From JBFHER01 sp041584055 (GTDB taxonomy: Bacteria > Bacteroidota > Bacteroidia > Bacteroidales > UBA5342): 20,994 nucleotides of DNA. A program made the translations under genes and the position numbers. How positions within the stretch are numbered: position 1 is the stretch's first letter; each line of letters opens with the position of its first letter. The DNA is taken from positions 1-20,994 of the forward strand of contig JBFHER010000035.1 in the NCBI GenBank assembly GCA_041584055.1, given 5' to 3'. This document shows positions 1-8,101 of this stretch, one piece after another. Below the pieces are notes generated by a model. That model was not told where the DNA came from. It did no database searches and saw only the letters and a program-made list of their open reading frames with translations.

Positions 1-888
1 GGTTTGGAGTGCGCATTGCAAACACAACCAAACATTACTTTGATTTCTGAGGAAGTTGAGGCCAAAGAGCAATCATTGGATCAAATTGTGGATTACATAG
101 CTAAGATTATTGCTGCAAGAGCTGAAAAAGGCATGAACTTCGGTACTGTGTTGGTTCCTGAAGGATTGATTGAATTTCTGCCAGCAATGAAAAAGCTGAT
201 CGCTGAGTTAAATGATTTATTAGCGCATAACGATGAATTTATTGCACTGGAATCTGATTCAGCAAAACGTCTGTATGTAAAAGGTCAACTATCCAAAGCT
301 TCTGGAAAGGTTTTTGCTTCTTTACCAGAAGGTATCGCAAAACAGCTGACATTGGACCGTGACCCTCATGGGAACGTTCAGGTGTCAAAAATTGAAACGG
401 AAAAACTGTTGATTGAAATGGTTGAGAACCGATTGGTTAAAATGAAAGTGAAAGGTAAATATACCGGTAAATTTTCAGCTCAAAACCATTTCTTTGGGTA
501 CGAAGGACGATGTGCATCTCCATCAAATTTTGATGCAGATTATACTTATGCAATTGGGTTTACAGCTGCCATCTTAATTGGCGAAGGGAAAACAGGTTAC
601 CTTGCCAGCGTTCGGAACCTCACCGATGTTTCTGAAAACTGGATTGCCGGCGGTGTGCCAATTACCATGATGATGAACATGGAAAGACGTCACGGAAAAA
701 TGAAACCTGTGATTCAGAAAGCCCTGGTTGAGCTGGATGGTGCTCCATTCAAAGCATTTGAAGCAAAACGTGAAGCATGGGCACTTGAAACACAATATGT
801 GTATCCTGGGCCAATTCAGTATTTCGGTCCTTCTGAAGTCTGTGACCAACCAACCAGAACTTTACTACACGAAAAGGGCGTAATTTAA
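1..888 (+). CDS. pfp: Diphosphate--fructose-6-phosphate 1-phosphotransferase (PPi-PFK), C-terminal part
   Basis: The frame is already open at base 1 and ends at TAA 886-888, so this is the C-terminal ~295 residues of a protein that in the long PFP family is about 550 residues. PFP reversibly phosphorylates fructose 6-phosphate with pyrophosphate in the cytoplasm, a glycolysis/gluconeogenesis step common in anaerobic Bacteroidota. Visible family signatures are ALQTQPN near the left edge, GYEGRCASPSNFDADY (the GYEGR segment is the family's sugar-phosphate-binding loop), and GGVPITMMMNMERRHG followed by the ELDGAPFKAF block. A TTG near the edge is internal, not a start. A strong hairpin terminator follows 21 bases after the stop. 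Family assignment is secure; the catalytic N-terminal PPi-binding half lies outside the window. Confidence 0.93.
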   Translation, partial: GLECALQTQPNITLISEEVEAKEQSLDQIVDYIAKIIAARAEKGMNFGTVLVPEGLIEFLPAMKKLIAELNDLLAHNDEFIALESDSAKRLYVKGQLSKASGKVFASLPEGIAKQLTLDRDPHGNVQVSKIETEKLLIEMVENRLVKMKVKGKYTGKFSAQNHFFGYEGRCASPSNFDADYTYAIGFTAAILIGEGKTGYLASVRNLTDVSENWIAGGVPITMMMNMERRHGKMKPVIQKALVELDGAPFKAFEAKREAWALETQYVYPGPIQYFGPSEVCDQPTRTLLHEKGVI

Positions 889-909
889 TTTTACTTCCAT
901 AGCATAAAG

Positions 910-942
910 AAAAGCTATCTCCAATCGGAGGTGGCTTTTTTT
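910..942 (+). terminator. Rho-independent terminator after pfp
   Basis: A 13-bp stem (910-922 with 927-939, including T-G pairs) closes a 4-base AATC loop, and the right arm runs into seven T's at 936-942. Read on the minus strand the stem is followed by CTTTTCTTTATG, so it may also end the convergent NamZ-family transcript. Confidence 0.9.
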
Positions 943-1020
943 ATGGTGTGCGTGGTGGCCGATCGCTTTGATAAAATTAATTCTACGAGTAATACTGAAT
1001 GTCTGTTTTATTGTGTTGCA

Positions 1021-2208
1021 CTATTCAAAGTCAGCATACAACAAATATTTTTTACGCATCTCCTTGTAGCTTTTCAATTCCTCTTCCCAGCTTTTCCTGA
1101 TTTGTTCTTCACTCATACCATCAAGGATTTGATTCTGAAGTTCATCATTTCCAGCAAGAAGGTTAAACCAATCTGGTCTTGTAATAAACTGGCCTTTAGC
1201 AGTGAGTTTAGATTTTGCATCCAAAAGGTATGAAAGTGTGAAATTAGGGATGTGCTCAAGTAGTCTCAAATCTACACCATAGCATTTTTTATCTTTGTGT
1301 TTTGGATGCATCGACATTCCCGGAACTCCTTCAGGTGTAAAACAAAAGCTTCCAAAATCCTCATGTGGATAACCAATCACCTGAAAGGGGAAAAGGGTCC
1401 CCCTTCCAATGCTAACATCTGTCGCTTCAAAAAAGCAAAGGGAAGGGTAAAGCAGGATGGATTGCTGGTTTGGTAGATTTGGCGATGGTTTAACAGGTAG
1501 TGTATAGCGTGAAGTGTGGTCCCAGTGCTTTGCTTGAATCACCCTTAAATCACATTTGAGACCTCCGGCAAGCCAGCCTTCTCCATTGATCATAAGCGCC
1601 AGTTCTCCCACTGTCAGTCCATGTATAACAGGGATGGGATGCATGCCAACAAAAGAGCGAAATGCCGGACGCAAAACAGGTCCATCCACATAAAATCCCA
1701 ATGGGTTGGGACGATCAAGTATGACCAGTGTTTTGTTGTTTTCTGCACAGGCTTCCATCACATAATGCATGGTGGAGATGTAAGTGAAAAAACGAACGCC
1801 CACATCCTGCATGTCAAAAACAACAACATCAATCCCTTTCAGTTGCTCAGAAAGTGGCTTCTTCGTTTTTCCGTGAAGAGAATACACTGGTAATCCTGTT
1901 TTTGCGTCTTTCCCATCCGAAATGAGTGCCCCAGCATCTTCGTTGCCCCTTAAGCCATGTTCAGGGGCAAAGATTGCCTTTACATTGAGGTTCAGAGTCA
2001 GAAGGGTATCAATAAGATGTTTTCTTTCTATTATTGAGCTTTGATTTACCACAAGTGCTAGCTGCTTGCCTTTAAGCAATGGGATATATAATTCGGTTTG
2101 TTCAGCACCCGTTTTTAGCTGTGTCGGTTTAGCTTCACAGCCAGTGGACTGGATCAAAACGAGAAAAATTACCAGAATATAAAGTCTATAATTATGCTGT
2201 GCCCTCAT
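1021..2208 (-). CDS. namZ: NamZ/DUF1343 family exo-beta-N-acetylmuramidase, predicted lipoprotein
   Basis: A 395-residue protein of the DUF1343 family, whose characterised members (NamZ, family GH171) remove terminal MurNAc from peptidoglycan fragments. Family motifs seen are APEHGLRGNEDAG (Glu83, the Glu discussed as catalytic in NamZ), VVVFDMQDVGVRFFTYISTM, LDRPNPLG and VDGP, and PSPNLP...SLCFFEATDVSIGRGT. The N-terminus is a lipoprotein signal: positive start, hydrophobic LYILVIFLVLIQ, then STGC with the lipid cysteine at residue 24, so it should sit in the periplasmic or outer-membrane leaflet. I chose the ATG at 2208 over the longer in-frame ATG at 2250 because a perfect TATCTTTG element (minus strand, 2229-2236) lies between them and 2208 leaves a standard signal peptide. 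Convergent with pfp; it probably acts in peptidoglycan turnover. Confidence 0.88.
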   Translation of the reverse strand: MRAQHNYRLYILVIFLVLIQSTGCEAKPTQLKTGAEQTELYIPLLKGKQLALVVNQSSIIERKHLIDTLLTLNLNVKAIFAPEHGLRGNEDAGALISDGKDAKTGLPVYSLHGKTKKPLSEQLKGIDVVVFDMQDVGVRFFTYISTMHYVMEACAENNKTLVILDRPNPLGFYVDGPVLRPAFRSFVGMHPIPVIHGLTVGELALMINGEGWLAGGLKCDLRVIQAKHWDHTSRYTLPVKPSPNLPNQQSILLYPSLCFFEATDVSIGRGTLFPFQVIGYPHEDFGSFCFTPEGVPGMSMHPKHKDKKCYGVDLRLLEHIPNFTLSYLLDAKSKLTAKGQFITRPDWFNLLAGNDELQNQILDGMSEEQIRKSWEEELKSYKEMRKKYLLYADFE

Positions 2209-2228
2209 TTGTTTAAGTGTTATTGCTA

Positions 2229-2236
2229 CAAAGATA
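2229..2236 (-). promoter_or_regulatory. Bacteroidota -7 promoter element for the NamZ gene
   Basis: Minus-strand TATCTTTG matches TAnnTTTG exactly, 20 bases before the ATG at 2208. No well-spaced TTG -33 box was found. It falls inside the longer reading frame that starts at 2250, which argues against that start. Confidence 0.5.
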
Positions 2237-2350
2237 TATTTTCTGATCATTTATTAGATGCAACTCCCAACATGCATCACCTTTCAACCTTCAGATGAAG
2301 GCGCCACGCTATTTTATAAACATTAACAAGGCCGGATGGGCAATTTATTC

Positions 2351-2358
2351 TATTTTTG
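2351..2358 (+). promoter_or_regulatory. Bacteroidota -7 promoter element for the mtaB operon
   Basis: TATTTTTG matches TAnnTTTG exactly and lies 23 bases before the mtaB ATG at 2382. A -33 TTG at the usual 19-20-base distance is not evident. Confidence 0.5.
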
Positions 2359-2381
2359 TAGCCTAATAATCATTGAATTTT

Positions 2382-3698
2382 ATGATAGATCAAAGTCAGT
2401 TTGAACATAAGAAAGTCTCGTTTTACACACTTGGTTGCAAGCTGAATTTCTCAGAATCATCTTCCATCGGGCGTTCTTTGAGTGAGGTTGGGTTTGAACG
2501 GGTCCGTTTTGGTGAAAAGGCTGATCTGGTGGTTATCAATACATGTTCTGTTACCGACCTGGCTGATAAAAAGTGCAGGCAGGCAATTCGGAAAACCGTA
2601 AAACGCAATCCAGGAGCAATGGTGGTGGTAACGGGTTGTTACGCACAGTTGAAACCGGATGATATTGCATCAATTGAAGGTGTTGACCTTGTATTGGGAG
2701 CAAATGAGAAATTTAAATTACTCGAGTATATTGATGGAAACTTTAAGAAATGGGATCATTCTGAGGTTTTTCGTTCAGAGTTGAAAAATGTTAAAGATTT
2801 TTATCCTTCCTATTCGTATTCCGACAGAACACGTTGCTTTCTCAAGGTGCAGGATGGATGTGATTATTTCTGTTCCTATTGTACAATTCCACTGGCTCGT
2901 GGAAAAAGCAGAAGCGGCAGTGTGAAGGAAACAGTGGAGCTGGCAAAGAAAGCCATCGATGAGGGGGCAAAAGAGCTTATCCTTACCGGGGTGAATGTCG
3001 GTGATTTTGGTAAGGGGAGCGATGAGAAATTTATTGATCTGCTGAAAGCACTTGATGCCTTGAAAGATATTGAAAGAATCAGGATTGGATCGGTTGAGCC
3101 GGAGCTATTAACAGATGAGATAATTGAGCTTGTGAGTCAGTCATGCGTTTTACTGCCGCATTTCCACCTACCCTTACAGTCGGGATCGGATGAAGTACTC
3201 AGGATTATGCGTCGCCATTATGATACAAAGCTATTTAGGGAACGGGTTGAAAAAATAAAAACATTGATGCCTGATGCTTTCATTGGAATAGATGTGATTG
3301 TTGGCGTGAATGGTGAAACAGCGTCTGCATTTGATGAGACGCATGCGTTTTTAAAGAATCTGCCATTTTCGCAACTGCATGTATTTACCTACTCGGAACG
3401 TCCCAATACGAAAGCATTAAAGATAGAACCAAAAGTGACCCCTGAACAAAAGCGGGAAAGAAGTCAGGCACTGCTTAATATGAGTGAACGAAAAACAAAA
3501 GCATTTTATCTGGAGCATCGGAATCAGCATCGGAGGGTGCTTTGGGAAGCCCAGGAACTTGAAGGACATATGTTCGGCTTTACCGATAATTACATTAAAA
3601 TGATGAGAAATTTCGATAAGAACCGGATTAATCAAATCGAAGAAGTTACTTTAGCTGATATAAATATTGAGCACAATGCCTTAAATATAATGGAATGA
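2382..3698 (+). CDS. mtaB: tRNA (N6-L-threonylcarbamoyladenosine(37)-C2)-methylthiotransferase MtaB
   Basis: A 438-residue radical-SAM methylthiotransferase that adds 2-methylthio to t6A37 of ANN-decoding tRNAs. The N-terminal UPF0004 domain holds the three auxiliary-cluster cysteines Cys19 (in LGCKLN), Cys55 (INTCSVT) and Cys86 (VTGCYAQ); the radical-SAM site is CDYFCSYC (Cys160, Cys164, Cys167), followed by GKSRSG and HFHLPLQSGSD. The GCKLN signature separates MtaB from MiaB (GCQMN, present at 8401-9741 here) and RimO. The ATG at 2382 is preferred to an in-frame TTG at 2373 because it suits the upstream -7 element. It is first in a five-gene operon; its TGA overlaps the next ATG (ATGA, 3695-3698), implying translational coupling. 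Confidence 0.93.
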   Translation: MIDQSQFEHKKVSFYTLGCKLNFSESSSIGRSLSEVGFERVRFGEKADLVVINTCSVTDLADKKCRQAIRKTVKRNPGAMVVVTGCYAQLKPDDIASIEGVDLVLGANEKFKLLEYIDGNFKKWDHSEVFRSELKNVKDFYPSYSYSDRTRCFLKVQDGCDYFCSYCTIPLARGKSRSGSVKETVELAKKAIDEGAKELILTGVNVGDFGKGSDEKFIDLLKALDALKDIERIRIGSVEPELLTDEIIELVSQSCVLLPHFHLPLQSGSDEVLRIMRRHYDTKLFRERVEKIKTLMPDAFIGIDVIVGVNGETASAFDETHAFLKNLPFSQLHVFTYSERPNTKALKIEPKVTPEQKRERSQALLNMSERKTKAFYLEHRNQHRRVLWEAQELEGHMFGFTDNYIKMMRNFDKNRINQIEEVTLADINIEHNALNIME

Positions 3699-4492
3699 AT
3701 TACAAAGAAATCTGTGAAGATGTAATTGCGCTGGTCAGAGAATGTGGTGATATGATCGTTGATTTAAGAACGAGACTGAACCCGGATGATATTGTCGCAA
3801 AAGGAAAAAACGATTTTGTAACAGCGGTGGATAAGGCTTCGGAGTTGAAGCTGGTTACTGCACTTGGGACCTTGTTACCTGAAGCCGGATTTATTGCAGA
3901 AGAAGGTACGTCTGTGAAACGCGGAGAACTGTACAACTGGATTATTGATCCCATTGATGGGACCACTAATTTCATGCATGGTGCACCTCCTTATAGCATC
4001 AGTATTGCGCTTCAGGAAGGAGATAGGATGGTTATTGGAGTTGTTTATGAAATTGCAAGCAAGGAGTGTTTTTATGCATGGAAAGGAGGAAAGGCCTATC
4101 TGAACGGGAAAGAGATACGATGCTCAAACAAAAAAACAGTTTCCGATTCATTGATTGCAACAGGGTTTCCGTATAAGTCATTTGATCGTCTGGATAATTT
4201 TATGAAATCCATGGTGTATTTTATGGAAGAATCCCATGGCTTAAGACGTTTGGGGTCTGCTGCGGTGGATTTGGCCTATGTGGCTTGTGGCAGATTTGAT
4301 GCATTTTATGAGTATGGACTTCAACCATGGGATGTTGCCGCTGGCGCCTTTCTTATTGAACAGGCAGGAGGAAAAAACAGTGATTTCTCAGGAGGACAAA
4401 ATTATCTTTGGGGAAAAGAAATGGTCAGTGGAAACAGTCACAATTTTAATGAGTTTCAAGCTGTCATTGATAAACTAATGAATGCAGATTGA
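3695..4492 (+). CDS. Inositol monophosphatase family phosphatase
   Basis: A 265-residue member of the IMPase/FIG Mg2+-dependent phosphatase superfamily, of the usual length. Metal-site motifs are complete: AEEGT (Glu69/Glu70), WIIDPIDGTTNF (Asp85, Asp88 and backbone Ile87) and QPWDVAAG (Asp213). No signal peptide or membrane segment, so cytoplasmic. It overlaps mtaB by four bases and the following acyltransferase by one (TGATG at 4490-4494), so all three should be co-translated. The true substrate cannot be read from sequence: inositol phosphate, histidinol phosphate, nucleotide (CysQ/NadP phosphatase-like) or sugar phosphate are all handled by this superfamily. Placement with lipid acyltransferases and a glycosyltransferase hints at envelope precursor metabolism, which is inference. 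Confidence 0.88.
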   Translation: MNYKEICEDVIALVRECGDMIVDLRTRLNPDDIVAKGKNDFVTAVDKASELKLVTALGTLLPEAGFIAEEGTSVKRGELYNWIIDPIDGTTNFMHGAPPYSISIALQEGDRMVIGVVYEIASKECFYAWKGGKAYLNGKEIRCSNKKTVSDSLIATGFPYKSFDRLDNFMKSMVYFMEESHGLRRLGSAAVDLAYVACGRFDAFYEYGLQPWDVAAGAFLIEQAGGKNSDFSGGQNYLWGKEMVSGNSHNFNEFQAVIDKLMNAD

Positions 4493-5394
4493 TGCAAAGA
4501 CTAGGCTATTCAATATTTTTAATATTTTATTTCCTGTTGGTTAGGATTACGCCGTTTTGGTTTTTGTATCGCATCTCAGATTTTTTGTATTACATCATTT
4601 TTTATGTTGTAAAATACCGCCGGTCTGTGGTCCAATCAAATCTTAAGCTTGTTTTTCCAGATAAAAGTGCTGCCTGGCGAAAAGATATAGAAAAGCGATT
4701 TTATAAACATTTTTGTGACATTTCATTGGAGTCATTGAAGCTGCGTCACATGTCACGCAAAGCCTATGCAAAGCGATGCACCTACGAAAATATAGAGCTG
4801 ATAAATAAAATATACGCGCGTGGGCAGGGAGTTGCATGTATGATCGGACATTATGGAAATTGGGAATATACATTGGGAATAACAACGGTTGTAAAACATG
4901 TTTCCCTGGGTATATATAAACCCTTGAAGAATAAATATTTTGATCGTTTTTTCAAAAAATCCCGCAGTCGTTTTGGTGGTGTGCCTGTGCCCATGAAGGA
5001 AATCTTTCTAGAGATTCTAAAGCGAAGAAAACGTGGGGAGGCAGTGTTGACTGGCTACGCTTCGGATCAGGGGCCCGGAGATGTTAGAGGGAAAGATTGG
5101 TTTTATTTTCTTGGACAGGAGACAGTTGTGTTTGACGGCGTTGAACGCATCACCAGAAAAGTGAATGATGCCGTCTTCTATTTGAAAATGGAACGCATAA
5201 AGCGAGGTTACTATAATATTAAGGTGATTCCTATGTTTGAAAATGCTGCGGAAACAGAAAAAGATGAAATTGTAAAGACGTTTTTCTGTATGCTGGAAGA
5301 TCACATTATGGAAGAACCGGCCTACTGGTTGTGGTCGCACCGCAGGTGGAAACGAAAAAGGCCGGATGGTGTTCCTGTAAAGCCTATCCGATAA
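4492..5394 (+). CDS. LpxL/HtrB-like lysophospholipid acyltransferase, first paralogue
   Basis: A 300-residue inner-membrane-associated acyltransferase of the LpxL/HtrB (late lipid A acyltransferase) superfamily. One hydrophobic N-terminal stretch (about residues 7-40) would anchor it to the cytoplasmic face. The catalytic HX4(D/E) motif is HYGNWE (His120 to Glu125), followed by the family's DQGP segment and a basic C-terminal block WLWSHRRWKRKRP. The ATG at 4492 shares one base with the preceding stop; the TTG three bases earlier is unlikely to be used, and the start matches that of the next gene (MQRLGYSIF versus MERIGYYIF). The next gene is a clear tandem duplicate. The likely role is acylating lipid A or another envelope lipid; the acceptor is not determined. 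Confidence 0.87.
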   Translation: MQRLGYSIFLIFYFLLVRITPFWFLYRISDFLYYIIFYVVKYRRSVVQSNLKLVFPDKSAAWRKDIEKRFYKHFCDISLESLKLRHMSRKAYAKRCTYENIELINKIYARGQGVACMIGHYGNWEYTLGITTVVKHVSLGIYKPLKNKYFDRFFKKSRSRFGGVPVPMKEIFLEILKRRKRGEAVLTGYASDQGPGDVRGKDWFYFLGQETVVFDGVERITRKVNDAVFYLKMERIKRGYYNIKVIPMFENAAETEKDEIVKTFFCMLEDHIMEEPAYWLWSHRRWKRKRPDGVPVKPIR

Positions 5395-5404
5395 ATAACC
5401 GCAG

Positions 5405-6304
5405 ATGGAAAGAATTGGCTATTACATATTTTTACCGTTTTATTTTATTTTGAGAATAATGCCCTACCGGGTAATGTATGTGTTTTCCGATTTTTTGTAT
5501 TATGTGTTGTACTATGTGATCGGATACAGAAAAAAAGTGGTCAGAAGTAATCTGAAGATGGTGTTTCCCAATAAGGATGAACGATGGATTACCGCAACAC
5601 AGAAGAAATTTTACCGTCATTTGTGCGATATCTCATTGGAAATCATAAAGTTCAGACATATCTCTGAAAAAACATACAAAAAACGATGTACTTACACCAA
5701 TGCTGAGGCCTTTGAACAGGCATATGAGCGAGGACAAGGTGTTACCTTTCTGATTGCACATTATTGCAACTGGGAGTATGTTTCCGGCGGATCCTTGTAT
5801 TTGAAACATAAAAGCCTTTCTCTTTATAAACCATTGTCAAACAAGTATTTCGAAAAATTCTTTTTTGAACTAAGATCACGTTTTGGAGTACATCCGGTAC
5901 CTCAGCGAAGAATATTACGGGAAATTGTAAAACTTAAAAAGGAAGGCCATTTGATTATGACGGGTTATGTAGCAGATCAAACACCCTGGGAGATGGATGG
6001 CAAAGAATGGTATTATTTTCTGGGGCAGCCAACCGCTATTTACTCAGGTGCCGAGGCCATGGCAAAACGATTGAATGACGCCGTTTTTTATATGAAGATG
6101 ACCCGTCCAAAGCGCGGCTATTATAACATCGAGCTGGTACCAATTTGTGAAAAAGCAGTAGAAACAGAAGGGAATGAGATAATAAAAACATATTTTCGTA
6201 TGCTGGAAGATCAAATAAAAGAGGAGCCGGCATATTGGTTGTGGTCGCATAGGCGCTGGAAAAGAAAGATGCCTGCCGGAACCAAGGTAAAATCACTCAT
6301 ATAA
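5405..6304 (+). CDS. LpxL/HtrB-like lysophospholipid acyltransferase, second paralogue
   Basis: A 299-residue paralogue of the preceding gene, co-linear along its whole length (same N-terminal membrane segment, SNLK-VFP, KRCTY, SLYKPL, RGYYNI, WLWSHRRWKRK). The catalytic motif is HYCNWE (His119 to Glu124) with DQTPW in place of DQGP, and the Gly-to-Cys change inside the HX4E motif is a visible difference between copies. It starts 10 bases after the first copy's stop, in the same operon. Known LpxL-family pairs (for example LpxL/LpxM in enterobacteria) add different chains at different positions, so the two copies may differ in acyl donor or acceptor; this is inference. A GT2 glycosyltransferase gene follows after 15 bases. 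Confidence 0.87.
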   Translation: MERIGYYIFLPFYFILRIMPYRVMYVFSDFLYYVLYYVIGYRKKVVRSNLKMVFPNKDERWITATQKKFYRHLCDISLEIIKFRHISEKTYKKRCTYTNAEAFEQAYERGQGVTFLIAHYCNWEYVSGGSLYLKHKSLSLYKPLSNKYFEKFFFELRSRFGVHPVPQRRILREIVKLKKEGHLIMTGYVADQTPWEMDGKEWYYFLGQPTAIYSGAEAMAKRLNDAVFYMKMTRPKRGYYNIELVPICEKAVETEGNEIIKTYFRMLEDQIKEEPAYWLWSHRRWKRKMPAGTKVKSLI

Positions 6305-6319
6305 TCCCTGAAGTTAGGA

Positions 6320-7339
6320 ATGGTAAAAGTGTCTGTTGTAATATTAAATTGGAATGGGAAAGCATTGTTGGAAAAGTTTCTGCCTTCGGTGATTCAGCAT
6401 ACAAGAAATGAAGCCTACGAAGTGGTGGTGGCTGACAACGGGTCAACTGACGATTCACTAAACCTGCTGAAAACATCGTTTCCAACGGTTCGTATCATTG
6501 AATTAGATAGAAATTACGGATTTGCTGAAGGTTATAACAGAGCATTGGATCTGGTGGATGCGGAATACTGCATGTTGCTGAATTCAGATGTGGAGGTGAT
6601 CGAGGATTGGCTGGAACCCCTTGTGGATTATATGGATTCTCATCCGGAAGTCGCTGCCGCAGGACCAAAGATACGTGATTATAAGGATAAGTCTAAGTTC
6701 GAATATGCCGGGGCTGCCGGTGGTTTTCTGGATAAAATTGGCTACCCCTTTTGCCGTGGTCGTATTTTTACGAGCATCGAAGAAGACAATGGTCAATTTG
6801 ATACCATGGCCGATGTTTTATGGGTGAGTGGTTGTGCAATGATGGTGCGAAAAGACCTGTTTGTAAAAGAAGGGAAATTGGATGGTCGCTTTTTTGCCCA
6901 CATGGAGGAAATTGATCTTTGCTGGAGATTCAAGAATCGGGGCTACCGTGTTGTTTGTATTCCGGATAGTATGATCTACCATGTAGGAGGCGCATCTCTT
7001 TCTGCCGGAAATCCTCAAAAAACATTTTTGAATTTCAGGAATAGCCTGCTTTGTATTTATAAAAATTTGCCGGAAGATGAATTCTTTATCACCTATCTTA
7101 AAAGGGTTGTTTTGGATGCGGTGGCTGCCATTAAGTTTCTTTTTACGGATAGCGGGGCACACTTTGGTGCGGTGGTAAAAGCACATGTGGAATTCAATCA
7201 GCGAAAGCAGGAGTTTAAGCCAGACCGTAGGGAGTCCATAAAAAAAATGAAGGTATATGATCTGAGAGAGCTGTTTCCTAATTCTCTGGTTTGGAGTTAT
7301 TATGTTAAAAACTGGAAGCGTTTTTCTGATTACTCCTGA
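6320..7339 (+). CDS. Glycosyltransferase family 2 protein (rhamnosyltransferase-like)
   Basis: A 339-residue GT-A fold glycosyltransferase. The N-terminus VSVVILNWNG opens the nucleotide-binding domain, with ADNGSTDDS (Asp39), RNYGFAEGYNRAL, and LLNSDVEV, whose Asp90-x-Glu92 corresponds to the metal-binding DXD. The acceptor-side motif HMEEIDLCWRF and YHVGGASL are typical of the WcaB/rhamnosyltransferase-like GT2 group. No N-terminal signal, so it works at the cytoplasmic face. It is the last gene of the mtaB operon, 15 bases after the second acyltransferase. Sugar donor and acceptor cannot be told; glycosylation of an envelope lipid or polysaccharide fits the neighbours. A 12-base palindrome centred on 7339/7340 overlaps its stop codon. 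Confidence 0.9.
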   Translation: MVKVSVVILNWNGKALLEKFLPSVIQHTRNEAYEVVVADNGSTDDSLNLLKTSFPTVRIIELDRNYGFAEGYNRALDLVDAEYCMLLNSDVEVIEDWLEPLVDYMDSHPEVAAAGPKIRDYKDKSKFEYAGAAGGFLDKIGYPFCRGRIFTSIEEDNGQFDTMADVLWVSGCAMMVRKDLFVKEGKLDGRFFAHMEEIDLCWRFKNRGYRVVCIPDSMIYHVGGASLSAGNPQKTFLNFRNSLLCIYKNLPEDEFFITYLKRVVLDAVAAIKFLFTDSGAHFGAVVKAHVEFNQRKQEFKPDRRESIKKMKVYDLRELFPNSLVWSYYVKNWKRFSDYS

Positions 7340-7421
7340 TCAGGAAATGTTAATATTTCAATGAAATTGAAGCGTTGTATTGAGCATTTGTTAAACATTC
7401 GTAAAAAAGAAACCGTCAAAA

Positions 7422-7997
7422 ATGGTTGATAACGAAAAACACCTCTTCATTGCTGCCGGTCCAAATGGGTCGGGGAAAAGTACCTTTGCCCGCCAGTTTC
7501 TGAAGGAACATGATTACATATTTATTAATGCCGACGAAATTGCCAGAGAACTGAATCCTACGGATATGGAAAAGGCAAAGCTGTCCGCAGGAAGGGTCTT
7601 CTTTTCACGTTTGTACGAGAACATTGCAAAAGGAAATAATATCCTGATAGAGAGCACTTTGTCTGGCATGTATCTGCACAGGTATTTTCCGCGAATCAGA
7701 AAATCAGGTTACAAAATCACAATCATATTTGTTTTTTTAGAGCACCCCAGAATCTGCATTGAAAGGATTAAAGAACGTGTGATCAAAGGTGGTCATCATG
7801 TGCCTGATGCCGATGTTGTTAGACGCTTCTACAGAAGTAAACGCAATTTCTGGTTTCAATATCGCCACGAGGTTGATAACTACTACCTTTTCTTTAATTC
7901 TGATGATAAATTTCTTGATATTGCATTTGGAAAAAGAGAAAAATACGTGGTTAAGAATGAAGAAATTTTTAGCTTATTTATGATTGACGTAACATAG
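7422..7997 (+). CDS. Zeta-toxin-like P-loop kinase
   Basis: A 191-residue P-loop protein of the zeta toxin/AAA_33 kinase type. It shows Walker A GPNGSGKST (residues 13-21, Lys19), NADEIA (Asp38, in the position of the zeta catalytic Asp), ESTLSG (77-82), and the family segment VIKGGHHVPDADVVRRFYRS (120-139) supplying arginines for ATP. Characterised zeta toxins phosphorylate UDP-GlcNAc precursors of peptidoglycan; this short chromosomal type has not been assigned a substrate that I can name. No epsilon-type antitoxin lies upstream; 104 bases downstream there is a 66-residue gene with its own -7 element. It starts 82 bases after the glycosyltransferase gene, and no clear promoter was seen in that gap, so partial read-through from the operon is possible. 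Confidence 0.8.
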   Translation: MVDNEKHLFIAAGPNGSGKSTFARQFLKEHDYIFINADEIARELNPTDMEKAKLSAGRVFFSRLYENIAKGNNILIESTLSGMYLHRYFPRIRKSGYKITIIFVFLEHPRICIERIKERVIKGGHHVPDADVVRRFYRSKRNFWFQYRHEVDNYYLFFNSDDKFLDIAFGKREKYVVKNEEIFSLFMIDVT

Positions 7998-8069
7998 TGA
8001 ATTACAGAGGGTTGAGGATCGGAAGTGAAAGTTGATCTGTTCCGGACAATTCATTTAAATAAAAAAGTC

Positions 8070-8077
8070 TATATTTG
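8070..8077 (+). promoter_or_regulatory. Bacteroidota -7 promoter element for the 66-residue gene
   Basis: TATATTTG matches TAnnTTTG exactly, 24 bases before the ATG at 8102. It suggests the small gene is transcribed separately from the zeta-like kinase. No good -33 TTG is seen. Confidence 0.5.
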
Positions 8078-8101
8078 TCACGATAATATAACTCAAATGT
8101 T

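Noticed and set aside
7334..7345. Perfect 12-base palindrome TCCTGATCAGGA over the GT2 stop codon
   Set aside because: No loop and no T-tract, so it is not a terminator; an isolated 12-base palindrome is not strong evidence of an operator.
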